Below the pieces are notes generated by a model. The model was not told the origin of the DNA. It searched no databases and worked only from the letters and a program-made list of their open reading frames with translations. Shown here in pieces: positions 36,454 to 49,094 of a DNA stretch of 64,000 nt. Position 1 is the stretch's first letter. Every line of letters starts with the position of its first letter. Both the position numbers and the translations under genes were made by a program. The DNA comes from Paramecium octaurelia (Eukaryota > Ciliophora > Oligohymenophorea > Peniculida > Parameciidae): NCBI GenBank assembly GCA_905182995.1, contig CAJJDP010000068.1, positions 399,722 to 463,721 of the forward strand, in the 5' to 3' direction.

Positions 36454-38788
36454 TCAACTATTCCTTTTTGTTTCTAAATATTATCTTTGAGCATTTTCAT
36501 CCTTTATCTTCTCCGCTAACTATGGATATAAGATCTTGTGCTAATTAATATTTATGATTGGATAATCTAAAAAGATATTTGACATTTTCACTAGATAGTA
36601 TCTCAATTTCAAAGAAGCATTTTCGTAATTGCGTATTTAAGACTTATAAATACGATTGTAATACTCATGTATATCAAAGCATGTCATTTTCTTATTTTCA
36701 AGTTCGCCAAACAATTGCTGTCTCGCTGTCTCAAAATAATTGTCTGTATTGATCTAAAGTGATTCAATACTTATTTAAAGACTATCTATGTATCCTTGCA
36801 ATTTTTATTCGTTAATTTTGTTAGTATCTGTTTCCTACTTTAAGGTGTAGCTCCCTATGTAGATGTGCTATTTTTAAAATATTTATTGACAGTCCAGCAA
36901 TGCTGCTTAACTAAAAAGGAGTAAAAAATAAAATAGCTATAAGACTTACTATTTTATGACATCAGCTTTCGTTAAAAAATATTATATCAATTCTTATTCC
37001 AATTTAGATGAAAATATTTGAATGCAATCTAAATATTTGAGTATTGAAGGTGATATTGTATCATATAAAATAGATTCTCTTTCCACGAAAATTTATTATT
37101 ATTATTATAATTTTTCAACCTCTGCTAGTAATTCTTCCCAAGAGATTCTTCTCTCAGGTTCATATATTAACATTTTTTCTATTAGATTATTGAAAACTAA
37201 GATTAAAAAAATTATTACTAGATTGCTTAGTACAGATGAATGGTTTTAGTTTTAATGACTTTTAATAATCTTTTAATTCTTATAAAGTATATGCTTGAAA
37301 GTATAATTATCCAAAGACAAATTAATAAAGCATAGTCCCTAACTACATATTGTATTTTTTTTTACAGAATAAATATCACATTTATTTGTATACCCCTTTC
37401 CTGTGGATTCAAGAACTTCTGGGGCAGAATAAATTGGAGTTCCCGCAACAGTCTTAGCTAAATTTGATGGTTACTAAATCTTGCTTACTCCAAAATCAAT
37501 AATCTAATTCAAAATATATAAGTGTACCTTAACAATCTTTCTTCCACCTTCATACTTTATTAATAAATTTTCTGGCTTTAAATCTCTATGGATTATATTT
37601 AGGTCTTGCAAATACTTATAACCAATTATAATTTATTTTAAAAAGTCCAGAATTTCTTCATTGCTTATCGATTTCTATTTTTGAAAATATTATTGAATAT
37701 TTTCATCGCATTTCTCCATAATCACATAAGTCTAGTGTTGATCATTGATTAAATCAAAAACTTTAATAATATTTTCTCTTTCTCTTTCATTTGAATTTGT
37801 TAACAATTTTGAATAAATTTTGAGTTCCAAACCTCCCTCGTAAGAATTGGTTTCAACCACTTTTGCACATAATTCTATAGATTGCATTAAATCGTATATT
37901 AAAAATATAACTCCCTACATACCACTTCCCAATTATCGAGTAAAGTCAATTAGATATCTATTATTTAATAGATGATAAGGCGATTTAAAAAAAGGAATTT
38001 TAGCAAGTTCATCCCAACTCACCCTTTTCCGAGGCTCATAAACTATCATTCTCTCTATCAAATCAACAATTTCTATATCTTATATGACTCTTTAACATTT
38101 GAAATTCTGCTTTTGTAATTTCATCATAAACTATTGAAGCTCAAATTCATTATTAAATTCCGAAGGCATTTAAGTTTAAAAACATAATTGATGTAAAATA
38201 ATTCCTAACTTACAATAGATAAAATATTTACAGAAAATATATCGCACGTGTCGTCATACCCATTTTAAGGTTAAAACATCACTTCAGGGGCCCAATAAGC
38301 CGGCGTACCAGCTCTCGATGTTCCTAATGAATAATTCTTCAATAAACTTGACACGCTAAAGTCTGATAACTAAGGAATATTTTAGAAAATACTTTTATAA
38401 TCATTCTACCTTTAATTTATTGAACGAGTATTGTTAATGGATTTAAATTTCTATGAATAATTCCTAATGATCGTAAATATTAATATCCATTAATAATTTA
38501 AGCCATTATTAATTTTATTTCTTAAATTGAGAGCTCTAATTATATTTCTTGTCTTTTTTTCATAAATTATAATAATGTCATTGGTATATCTTCAACCTCA
38601 ATTAAATTCTCGTAAATCTTTAAGATTTTTATGATGTTTAAGCATCTGTTTTATTACAATTTTTGATAAATATCCCTTTCAATAGCCATTCTATCTGGAG
38701 AAATCTATACTATTTATGTTTTATTTTCCTCTTGTTAATTAATAAAGCCTGACTGAAAGGCCGATGATCGGCTGATATTGAAAGACAT
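36454..38788 (-). CDS. Tandem pseudokinase - kinase protein
   Basis: A single 739-residue frame after five introns of 22-24 nt; the spliced length is exactly 740 codons. The N-terminal domain (about residues 30-330) is kinase-like but broken: the catalytic loop reads HRNLNPLTI instead of HRDLKPxN, the DFG motif is DFSVS, and it lacks the glycine loop. The AYWAPEV and YDDTCDIFS motifs persist. It runs directly into a second, complete kinase: QLGSGMQGVIF (glycine loop), CAKVV (Lys), HRDLKPENLLI, IIDFGVSK, GTPIYSAPEV. The tail of about 190 residues is helical and Gln-rich. No stop codon separates the domains, and the only ATG at the junction lies inside the glycine loop, so two separate genes are unlikely. 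Confidence 0.85.
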
Positions 38789-38863
38789 GAATCAAATTAA
38801 AAGAAATATATTATATTAATAAATATAAAAAAATTTATAAGCTGATGATGTAATCTTCAAATA

Positions 38864-39203
38864 ATGTCTATCATATTAGCAAAATAACTTTTTGAGAATG
38901 GCTATTAATATTAGAAAAGGATATTCAAATCTTATTTTTTATATCACTATTTCTATTAGAATTAATATTCAGATTTATTTTATTTTTGTAAACTAATGAT
39001 AATAACTATCGAGTATCACAAATTCTCATTTTATCCAAAAAGGATCTTAATGTTACTTTTTGAAAGACTACTATTCCTCATTAACAAGATGATTTGAGTG
39101 TTGGTTATCGATATTAAAATAAGGAGAAAAATTAAATTGTGCATGAATAAATATAATAATCGATTTTTGTTTTAAAGTCATTAATAAAAATATAAAGGAG
39201 AAA
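38864..39203 (+). other. Ambiguous coding-like interval
   Basis: The frame from ATG 38864 (MSIILAKQLFENGYQYQKRI) runs about 76 codons. With a 26-nt intron it would join a further coding-like stretch (HQQDDLSVGYRYQNKEKNQI) but for one TGA. It may be a small gene or a decayed one. Confidence 0.25.
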
Positions 39204-39640
39204 ATAGTACTCTTAAAATTCATCTTAATTTCTATCATTTTTGGGTAGACTTTAGATACATATCAATAATGCTACTGTGAAGAATTAAGTTTATAAAGTG
39301 AATGCAATTTAGCAAATTGTATTTGGACTACTTTAAATACTTGCTAAAGTAATAATTGCACATAATTTTTTTGGTTAATTTTAATGTTAGAGTCATTCGT
39401 AATAGTGTGCTTATAATACGAAAACAAAGAGTTGCACTAATTTTTAGAGCTGTGAGATGTTAAAAGGAACGTCTCCTTAAAATTTTTTGAGCTAAAATCC
39501 TACTTGTTCATGGTTATCTGGGACTTCATGTACTTCGACATCGGCAACTAATTTTACGGACACTCAAAAGCTGCCATCAATTTCTATTTACTATTTAAAT
39601 AATATTAATTATTATATTTTAATGAAGTTTACTATAAAAG
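39204..39640 (+). pseudogene. Decayed cysteine-rich secreted protein
   Basis: A signal-peptide-like stretch (VLLKFILISIIFGQTL) is followed by a cysteine pattern typical of a Paramecium-type secreted repeat family (C-Y-C-E-E-L..., C-N-L-A-N-C-I-W..., then in another frame C-A-Y-N..., C-T-N-F-Q-S-C and SWLSGTSCTSTSATNF). The expected start codon is ATA rather than ATG, and the two cysteine blocks lie in different frames with no acceptable intron between them. These two lesions point to a pseudogene. Confidence 0.55.
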
Positions 39641-41009
39641 TATCATAAACATAGATATTATTATAAAAATGTGTTATAAAATATTTCCCCTCTTTTTATT
39701 GTTAAATTATGATTTTAGCAATATTTTTCAAATTATATAAATACTTTCTTGTAGATTCTAAGAAAAATTAAAAGGTAAGATTATTTTAAACGATAGACAC
39801 AGTTTTAAAAGTAACACCGATTACTGGGTATGTAGTGCTAAGATTTATCTTAAGTTTTATTTGATTTATTGATAACAATTCTTTTTGGATATTATTATCA
39901 GTAAGCTATATCAATAAAATTGTTCTTGCATGTAGAATTTGAAATATTCTATTAGCACCTTGAGGATGTATAACATAATTAACTAAAAAAGTACCTTTTT
40001 TTGAATAAAATAAGATTAATTGGAATAATGTTACCTCTTAATTTTTCAGTAGATATGCGGATTTTAATTTATTAATTTAGCTCAAAAATAATCTGATAAA
40101 GTGTTTCAATTGAAAGAGTGTTTGCATAATTGAATTTGAGGGGGAGCTCCAGTTAATTTAGAATCTTTATTAAGGAAAATTTTGTTCAATTGAACTTTAA
40201 GGTAGAAAAAATGAAAATAACAAGGCTAACATTTGTCATTAAGATAAGTATTGAGAGAATATTATAAATAAATAACGCTCTCTTTTAAGAAAAATAACCA
40301 ATAAATGCTTTTTGTTTAAGATCAATTTGGTAGCTCACGCTAAATTAAAAGTCTGAAAATGAAACTAATTAATATACACAATAATCAGAAGTTGTGACAA
40401 TTGATTTTAATTAAATTTTATGATTTGATTTTGCTTTTAGCATGAGACTTAATCTACAAATGGTTGGTTGGTAAGACTTATCTTTTCTCCAGAAAAAAAT
40501 AATAAGGAAATATATCAGAGGATATACTATGAGTAAATAAGGAGAAGATTCAATTCCAAAATGGACTGGGGTTCCCTTCTTATTTGACATATCTGAATCA
40601 ATTAATAGGTAATCACTACTAAAGATACTGCAAAACATTAAAGAAATTTAGCTTATTGGGGGACCTAGCAATTTCTTGAAACTAATAAAATTCAGGTTCA
40701 AGATTAACATAATAAAATCAAATTGACTAATTATCCCTCATAAAAGGATTCAGTACTTAGAATTTTTAGGTCTTGAAAAACTTTAGGATAAAACTACATT
40801 GAAGTTTATACATTTCTTCAGGTTATTATAAACGAAAGAAAAATTTTACTAAACTATTTAAACTCCTCTGGATAGATGAAGAATCTTATCAAAGTACTTT
40901 AAATTTCTCAATCAAATAAGATCGAGATTGAAAATAGCTCTATTTTTACAATGAAATTAATATCAAGCATCACAAATCTAATTTATCTTTAAGTTTTTCT
41001 CTTACCTAT
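39641..41009. other. AT-rich region, no gene resolved
   Basis: Frames stay open by chance because only TGA stops. Hydrophobic and Lys/Asn-rich stretches occur on both strands but no domain, start or intron set is coherent. It may contain further debris of surface-protein genes. Confidence 0.4.
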
Positions 41010-41354
41010 TCATTACTACATCAATACTCCTAGTTATTTCTAATTCAAATTTGCCTTTATTTTAAAATCTTAATTTGCTCTTATTTTGAAATCAATTATA
41101 TTGCTAATTTCAGATAGTTCTTTCATTATTTTCCAACTAATAAACATCTTAGAAGAAGTCATATTCTTTACTTTCCAGAATTTTTCGGGCCATATATGGT
41201 CCTTACTTTTTGTTTCGTTATTTCTGTTCAATTTATTCTGAGATTTCAAAATATATGAAATTAATTTGCTATCTTTACCTATTTCAAAATTATTTGGTTT
41301 TAAATCTCTATGAAACAATCCTAATTTTAAGTAACTCCGGGGCACTTTTGCCAT
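41010..41354 (-). pseudogene. Protein kinase fragment
   Basis: The frame contains a single recognisable kinase element, the catalytic loop LGLFHRDLKPNNFEIGKDSK. It is followed by polar sequence without the metal-binding and APE motifs in register; a late NIIDFK could be a misplaced DFG. Upstream there is no glycine loop or beta3 Lys in frame. This is best explained as a decayed duplicate of a kinase gene; it is not clearly derived from the neighbouring tandem kinase. Confidence 0.5.
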
Positions 41355-42044
41355 CTAAGTATTTATATTTTACTTTCGATGATATATCTATGATATTCGA
41401 TATTTTTATATTTAGCTTTCTTTGAGTACATAGAATTGTATACTTACTTTTTGCTTATTTATAAGGCTATCATTTCAATATTAAGATCAAATCATTTCAT
41501 TTCATAGCCTTATGAAACAGGCTTCAAATTCAGAAGTTTTATTTCATTTTATAACCACTCTTCTACCTTCCTCAATTATTCCTTAAAATATATCCAATAC
41601 TCCCTTAATTATAATAATCATCATAATAAGCATTCAAAGTAATTGTCTGAATTTCAAGAATAGTTTCTTATTCTATTTTCTCAAAAGACAAATTAAAATA
41701 AAAATAAAATGGTAAAATTCTGACTTTTAGGGTAGGTTTCAAAGAAAACTTTTTAAGACATTTAGGATTTTTTTTTCATTCTGTTTATTTTTTTGAATTA
41801 TTTGTTTCCATCTAGAATTTCTTTCCTAACCAATAATTTTTATAAAATTCAATATAATTTATCAATAGATATTAAAGAAATAGAGGGAAATTAGCAAAAT
41901 CATATAATACTGTTTTTCTTTGAATCCTAATTCCCTAGTGTTTAGCAAGGCTGATATATAAATCAAATGAAAAATGCTTATATAGTGCAAAATGGAACTT
42001 GAATTATGAAATTAACAATATATTCAAAATGCAAACGGAATTAT
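41355..42044. other. AT-rich spacer
   Basis: Nothing convincing. It may include the N-terminal debris of the kinase fragment on the minus strand. Confidence 0.4.
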
Positions 42045-45000
42045 TCATATAAATAATTGGTTTTTTGCGAATTATGGTCTTTTACTTTTGAATATCTTTT
42101 TCCATTTTTCATATACACCTTTTATGTTTACAATTATTTCTACAATAGGGCCTAAAGATAAAATGATAATATGGATCCATCCCAATTTGATTTTTTTTTC
42201 TTGATTAAAATATTCCTCAAAATCTTAGAGGTATAAGAATGAACTAAACATAAAAGCAAATACTGATATCTCAACTACCATCTAAACAATATAAGTATTT
42301 TTATTTTAACTCTTTTTATAATTAAATAATGATCTAATCTAAAATAAACTTGTTAAAAGGAGTAATCCTAATTAAAAAACTTGAGATCTTTAAATATTTA
42401 TAAGGAAAAATAAAAAGAAAAATTATCTTCCAAAACAAAGCATTTCAAAAATTTCACATTTTTACATCTTTTGCTATTATTCTTTGAATATCCCTAGAAA
42501 TAAGGTAAAATAAAGAAGAAGAATTATGCTGGCCATAGTAAGTTGAATAATATCTAGGGAATTATTAGTTTAAAAATTTCGCGTATACAATAGCGTTTTA
42601 AATATCATATCCCACCCATTTAGTAGTAATGCTTTTTATATTCCTTTAAAAGACATATTTTTTTTCAAATTAATTATATCTAGGCAAAATTTATAAAGGA
42701 AGCCTTAAATCTTAGCAATTACCTTACGATTGATATATAAGGATAATTATGACGCATAGTAAAAGTTTCTTGAACAAAAAATTCGCTTGTATATAACTTT
42801 TTTTTTAGTTGACACAATAAAATAAGGAATAAGAAAATTAAGCTTTGTAATATTTGGCTTGAAAGATTGATAATCAAACTTGGGTCCTATTTGTAAATGT
42901 CAAATTTTCCTTCTTAATATGTTTATTAATTTTACGAAAATTCTATGAACTAAAATATTTATGAAAAATCTAGAAAGTCTAATAAAGGTTCGATTGTTAC
43001 CAAATCATAAACAGAAAAATATATCTCTAAATTTTCTGAAAAATTGCAGATTTATGTATTTCAAATATTACTGAAATTATAAGATTGCTAAAATTATGAT
43101 AATTAAATCCCCACTTCCAAATAGTAGATTTCCACAGGCAAACCCTGATAAACCATAGATTATATAGACATTAAAATTTTTCAACTTATAAGAATAATCT
43201 CTCTAAGTTCATCAAGATATTATGGATATTGCAAAGTTATTGATTTTGAAAATTCATCCATGATAACATCATCTATATTAGCAACTGTCTAATTCACTAA
43301 AATTGTTAAGATAGGTCTAAATTCAAGTAATTATAGCACGTTTATTTTGATGACATATTCTCCAAAACTAACATATGATCCCACATCCTAATTGATAGTT
43401 AAATTGCTAATCCAATTCTTCTTTTTTAAATTTGATAAACTAAAATTTATTCTTTCTGATAAAGGCGAAGTTGTGTATACTTTTACTTATTAATTAAACT
43501 AGATGCTTATATATTAGTTATTTTAAGTCATATTGAGATACGTAATTACTAATTTTGGAGGTTTGGAAAATGAACATTAGCTAGGAGAACCTTTTATCAT
43601 CGTGGCGCATACCCAACTATATTCAATCAAACAATTAGTACATCCATCTAAAGCCTCATAATTTCCATCATCACATTCCTCTTGTTTCTAAAAAGCTATC
43701 CATCTCCACAATCTAATTATAGTTTGCATTAATTTGAATTTAGTAATTAGTATTTATGATTGCAGTCTAAACAAGTACCTTGATAGCAGTCATAGCAATT
43801 TTCAGGACAAGAATAAGAGTACATACAATTGAAGCAACCATCAAATTGGATTGTATTGCCATCATCACAATCCTCTTCTTTTGTGACTATCTGATCACCA
43901 CAAACAGAAAGACAATTATTATTAACAAACTTGTATCCATCTTCACATTGTAAAATGCACTATCCTTTATCACATATGTTACAATCTTCGGAGCATTCGA
44001 ACTTGCATTAGAAACAACCGTCATAAGGTTACAAATTTCCATCATCACATTCCTCATATTATTGGAGAATGAATTTATCTCCACAATGAGGAAAACATGC
44101 ATTTTCTAACAGCTGAAATCCTACTTCACACTCCAAGCACATTGAAAGTAATTAATGTTTACAATCAGCAATTAATATATAAAGGCAATCCTAACAGTTA
44201 TCCTATTTCCCATCATCTGTCAGATCGCATTATTCAGCCGAATAGGGAATTACATTGCCATCTCCACACATAGGAACACAATTAAAATCAGCATTAAGAT
44301 CATATCCAAAAAATACATTCAAAACAACTTCCAAATTCACAAGTTTTGCAAAAGTTTATACATGAATATTCACATTAATAACAAGAATCATTAGATATCA
44401 GATTAGCATCATCGCATTTTTCTTATCCTTGAATAACTCCATCACCACAAATTGAACGACAATTTTCAAAAAACTAATCTTAAATCCAACCCACTTTGCA
44501 AATCAGACATCTAGTTTCAATTTACTCTAAGCAACCTTCGTTGAATTTATTTATTATAATTTCTGAATCTTCAAAATTTCTTGTTTGACATAATTATTCT
44601 TTATTGCCCCCAATTTGAAGACATTGTTCAAGAAACTAATCGTAAATCCAACCTTCTTAACAAGTCAAGCATTTAGTATCAATTTATTCTAAACAACCTA
44701 CATTTAATTAATTATTGGTATTTCTGGTTAAGTGTAATATAATTCAAAATCTCTTATTAAAGCACGGGTTGTGCTTGTTTGAGATTTAATATTCAATAAT
44801 AGTATTGGATCAAGATGATTTTCTATTAATATTTCTACTAAATACAAATAGGAACCAAAAGTTTTTTTACCATATACATAGTCTACTATTATAATTATAT
44901 CTCCTTTAAAAAACCTTATTAATAAATTTTAATGTATAGGTAGTTGAGTTGAATAATTAGTTTCAAAAAAATTAATGAATTTACAATTACTTCAACTGAA

Positions 45001-45646
45001 ATCAGTGAAAAAAGTTTGTTCAAATATCCATCCATCAGAATTTGTAATCAATTTTTCACCAAATGAATATGAATGCAGTTTCCATGATAAGCAAAATATT
45101 TTATAATTCTCTATGCACCCAGGACAGTCAAACTAACAATTAATCATGCTTATTTTTAATGACATTAAACCTCCAGCATTATTGAAACCATTTCTTATCC
45201 AAAGAGTTCTTCTATTGTGTTTAATAAGAGTTGTAGTTATAGTCCATACGAATGCACCAGGGCAAACTGAACTTGAAGATGAAGTGAGTGACTATTGAGC
45301 ATCAATATACTCTAAATTTATATCAAAAGGATTAACTGGTCTATATTCTTTTGTAATAATAGAAATTCATTCCCTTAATACTTTAGCCTCCAATTAAATA
45401 TGAGAATGGGCTTTTAGATTTGAAAATAGTCTGCTAATCTACATTGCATTATTATCATTAAGAGGTTAGCCAAAATAATTAATCCCACCGCAATTACAAA
45501 AAAAACAATCATTATCTCTAACTAACCATCCTAAATCTAAATTCTATTAAATTACCATCATTTATTTAGGAATTTGCATCAAACTCATAAATCACAGTTG
45601 ATGGAGTTGAAAATATTTAAACAATAAGTATCATGAATAATTTCAT
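42045..45646 (-). pseudogene. Cysteine-rich multi-pass surface protein, disrupted
   Basis: The reading starts with a signal peptide at 45646 (MKLFMILIVQIFSTPSTV). It continues through a beta-rich ectodomain with CPGC and then several CGD...ECDDGN...DGC modules (for example EECDDGNLQPYDGCFQCKFE, EDCDDGNTIQFDGCFNCMY), the Myxococcus-type cysteine repeat. The C-terminal part has many hydrophobic helices (MASIILLLYFTLFLGIF, IHIIILSLGPIVEIIVNIK). The frame is broken by in-frame TGAs at 45367-45369 and 44992-44994. Frameshifts near 44700, 43690 and 43180 add to this, and none is explained by a standard intron. The intact gene at 3643-7124 has the same architecture. Sequence errors in a poorly assembled region are the alternative explanation. 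Confidence 0.65.
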
Positions 45647-45992
45647 ACAATAAATAAAATTTTGGTAGTAAATTAACTTTTTATAGATTAGAAAAGTAGA
45701 TAAGTAATTGAAGGATTTATTATTTTAAGAAAAAAATATCTATAATCTTTTTATGGTCTAGTTGGGCAACGTTGAACACGCAAAGCCTTATTTAGCTTAA
45801 TATATATCTTAGATAATTTCAGTAATTTCTAGATGACTTTAATAATAATATTCTTTATATGTAATATAATATATATTTGAGAGTAATTAATCTTACTTAG
45901 AGATTGATAATATCATCATATAGCCAAGTATATTATTTTAATCAAAAGTTCTATTATAATCAGTTATAGATTCCTTTCCTGCTATTCTTAAA
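44670..45992. repeat. Repeated segment, copy A
   Basis: Apparently identical to 45994-47316 (offset 1,324 bp) and contained in the longer match 44445-45873 = 47318-48746 (offset 2,873 bp). It covers the 5' half of the disrupted surface-protein gene and its upstream flank. It ends at a single N (45993). Confidence 0.9.
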
Positions 45993-45993
45993 N

Positions 45994-47316
45994 CATTTAG
46001 TATCAATTTATTCTAAACAACCTACATTTAATTAATTATTGGTATTTCTGGTTAAGTGTAATATAATTCAAAATCTCTTATTAAAGCACGGGTTGTGCTT
46101 GTTTGAGATTTAATATTCAATAATAGTATTGGATCAAGATGATTTTCTATTAATATTTCTACTAAATACAAATAGGAACCAAAAGTTTTTTTACCATATA
46201 CATAGTCTACTATTATAATTATATCTCCTTTAAAAAACCTTATTAATAAATTTTAATGTATAGGTAGTTGAGTTGAATAATTAGTTTCAAAAAAATTAAT
46301 GAATTTACAATTACTTCAACTGAAATCAGTGAAAAAAGTTTGTTCAAATATCCATCCATCAGAATTTGTAATCAATTTTTCACCAAATGAATATGAATGC
46401 AGTTTCCATGATAAGCAAAATATTTTATAATTCTCTATGCACCCAGGACAGTCAAACTAACAATTAATCATGCTTATTTTTAATGACATTAAACCTCCAG
46501 CATTATTGAAACCATTTCTTATCCAAAGAGTTCTTCTATTGTGTTTAATAAGAGTTGTAGTTATAGTCCATACGAATGCACCAGGGCAAACTGAACTTGA
46601 AGATGAAGTGAGTGACTATTGAGCATCAATATACTCTAAATTTATATCAAAAGGATTAACTGGTCTATATTCTTTTGTAATAATAGAAATTCATTCCCTT
46701 AATACTTTAGCCTCCAATTAAATATGAGAATGGGCTTTTAGATTTGAAAATAGTCTGCTAATCTACATTGCATTATTATCATTAAGAGGTTAGCCAAAAT
46801 AATTAATCCCACCGCAATTACAAAAAAAACAATCATTATCTCTAACTAACCATCCTAAATCTAAATTCTATTAAATTACCATCATTTATTTAGGAATTTG
46901 CATCAAACTCATAAATCACAGTTGATGGAGTTGAAAATATTTAAACAATAAGTATCATGAATAATTTCATACAATAAATAAAATTTTGGTAGTAAATTAA
47001 CTTTTTATAGATTAGAAAAGTAGATAAGTAATTGAAGGATTTATTATTTTAAGAAAAAAATATCTATAATCTTTTTATGGTCTAGTTGGGCAACGTTGAA
47101 CACGCAAAGCCTTATTTAGCTTAATATATATCTTAGATAATTTCAGTAATTTCTAGATGACTTTAATAATAATATTCTTTATATGTAATATAATATATAT
47201 TTGAGAGTAATTAATCTTACTTAGAGATTGATAATATCATCATATAGCCAAGTATATTATTTTAATCAAAAGTTCTATTATAATCAGTTATAGATTCCTT
47301 TCCTGCTATTCTTAAA
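45994..47316. repeat. Repeated segment, copy B (duplicate 5' half of surface pseudogene)
   Basis: A copy of 44670-45992 with no difference noticed by eye. It carries the same signal-peptide start (ATG at 46970 on the minus strand) and the same internal TGA codons. It is bounded by single Ns at 45993 and 47317, which mark joins between contigs. This looks like an unresolved assembly overlap rather than a real tandem duplication. Confidence 0.9.
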
Positions 47317-47317
47317 N

Positions 47318-48746
47318 CCACAAATTGAACGACAATTTTCAAAAAACTAATCTTAAATCCAACCCACTTTGCAAATCAGACATCTAGTTTCAATTTACTC
47401 TAAGCAACCTTCGTTGAATTTATTTATTATAATTTCTGAATCTTCAAAATTTCTTGTTTGACATAATTATTCTTTATTGCCCCCAATTTGAAGACATTGT
47501 TCAAGAAACTAATCGTAAATCCAACCTTCTTAACAAGTCAAGCATTTAGTATCAATTTATTCTAAACAACCTACATTTAATTAATTATTGGTATTTCTGG
47601 TTAAGTGTAATATAATTCAAAATCTCTTATTAAAGCACGGGTTGTGCTTGTTTGAGATTTAATATTCAATAATAGTATTGGATCAAGATGATTTTCTATT
47701 AATATTTCTACTAAATACAAATAGGAACCAAAAGTTTTTTTACCATATACATAGTCTACTATTATAATTATATCTCCTTTAAAAAACCTTATTAATAAAT
47801 TTTAATGTATAGGTAGTTGAGTTGAATAATTAGTTTCAAAAAAATTAATGAATTTACAATTACTTCAACTGAAATCAGTGAAAAAAGTTTGTTCAAATAT
47901 CCATCCATCAGAATTTGTAATCAATTTTTCACCAAATGAATATGAATGCAGTTTCCATGATAAGCAAAATATTTTATAATTCTCTATGCACCCAGGACAG
48001 TCAAACTAACAATTAATCATGCTTATTTTTAATGACATTAAACCTCCAGCATTATTGAAACCATTTCTTATCCAAAGAGTTCTTCTATTGTGTTTAATAA
48101 GAGTTGTAGTTATAGTCCATACGAATGCACCAGGGCAAACTGAACTTGAAGATGAAGTGAGTGACTATTGAGCATCAATATACTCTAAATTTATATCAAA
48201 AGGATTAACTGGTCTATATTCTTTTGTAATAATAGAAATTCATTCCCTTAATACTTTAGCCTCCAATTAAATATGAGAATGGGCTTTTAGATTTGAAAAT
48301 AGTCTGCTAATCTACATTGCATTATTATCATTAAGAGGTTAGCCAAAATAATTAATCCCACCGCAATTACAAAAAAAACAATCATTATCTCTAACTAACC
48401 ATCCTAAATCTAAATTCTATTAAATTACCATCATTTATTTAGGAATTTGCATCAAACTCATAAATCACAGTTGATGGAGTTGAAAATATTTAAACAATAA
48501 GTATCATGAATAATTTCATACAATAAATAAAATTTTGGTAGTAAATTAACTTTTTATAGATTAGAAAAGTAGATAAGTAATTGAAGGATTTATTATTTTA
48601 AGAAAAAAATATCTATAATCTTTTTATGGTCTAGTTGGGCAACGTTGAACACGCAAAGCCTTATTTAGCTTAATATATATCTTAGATAATTTCAGTAATT
48701 TCTAGATGACTTTAATAATAATATTCTTTATATGTAATATAATATA
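47318..48746. repeat. Repeated segment, copy C (duplicate 5' half of surface pseudogene)
   Basis: A copy of 44445-45873 with no difference noticed by eye; the minus-strand start ATG is at 48519. It starts right after the N at 47317 and diverges from copy A at 48747, where unique sequence leading to the TPR gene begins. Its right junction is therefore the only one made without an N. Confidence 0.9.
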
Positions 48747-49094
48747 CTAAAATAATAAATATCACCATCTTTTTATTTTAAATTCTATAAAATTTAAATC
48801 ATCATGTTATGATCATAGTAATTGAATTCATTGAAAATATACTCTAGTACAAAAAACAATTTCTCATAGTATTCTCATTACTATTCTGTATAATAAAAAT
48901 GCCTAAACTATAATCATAATCAATATTATTTGATTGGATAGTTACAAAACATTTCTCTGATAGATTAATGCAAACATTAAACTTAGGTTTAAGAGTCTTA
49001 AACTGTTCATTGTATATTAGATTAAGATATTTTGAATTAATAAATATTAAACTTGATTTGATAATATTAAGAATAAAAGAAATATCTTCTGTCA

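Noticed and set aside
40411-40638. Minus-strand ORF starting MFCSIFSSDYLLIDSDMSNK
   Set aside because: No domain and no coherent neighbours or introns; considered a chance frame in a decayed region.
44992-45369. In-frame TGAs of the surface pseudogene as selenocysteine codons
   Set aside because: Neither lies in a redox-type motif, other frameshifts accompany them, and no SECIS-like fold was seen; gene decay or sequence error is simpler.
45750-45790. A tRNA box-A-like string (TGGTCTAGTTGG), also present in the two extra copies
   Set aside because: No box B, no acceptor stem and no cloverleaf can be drawn downstream; treated as chance.
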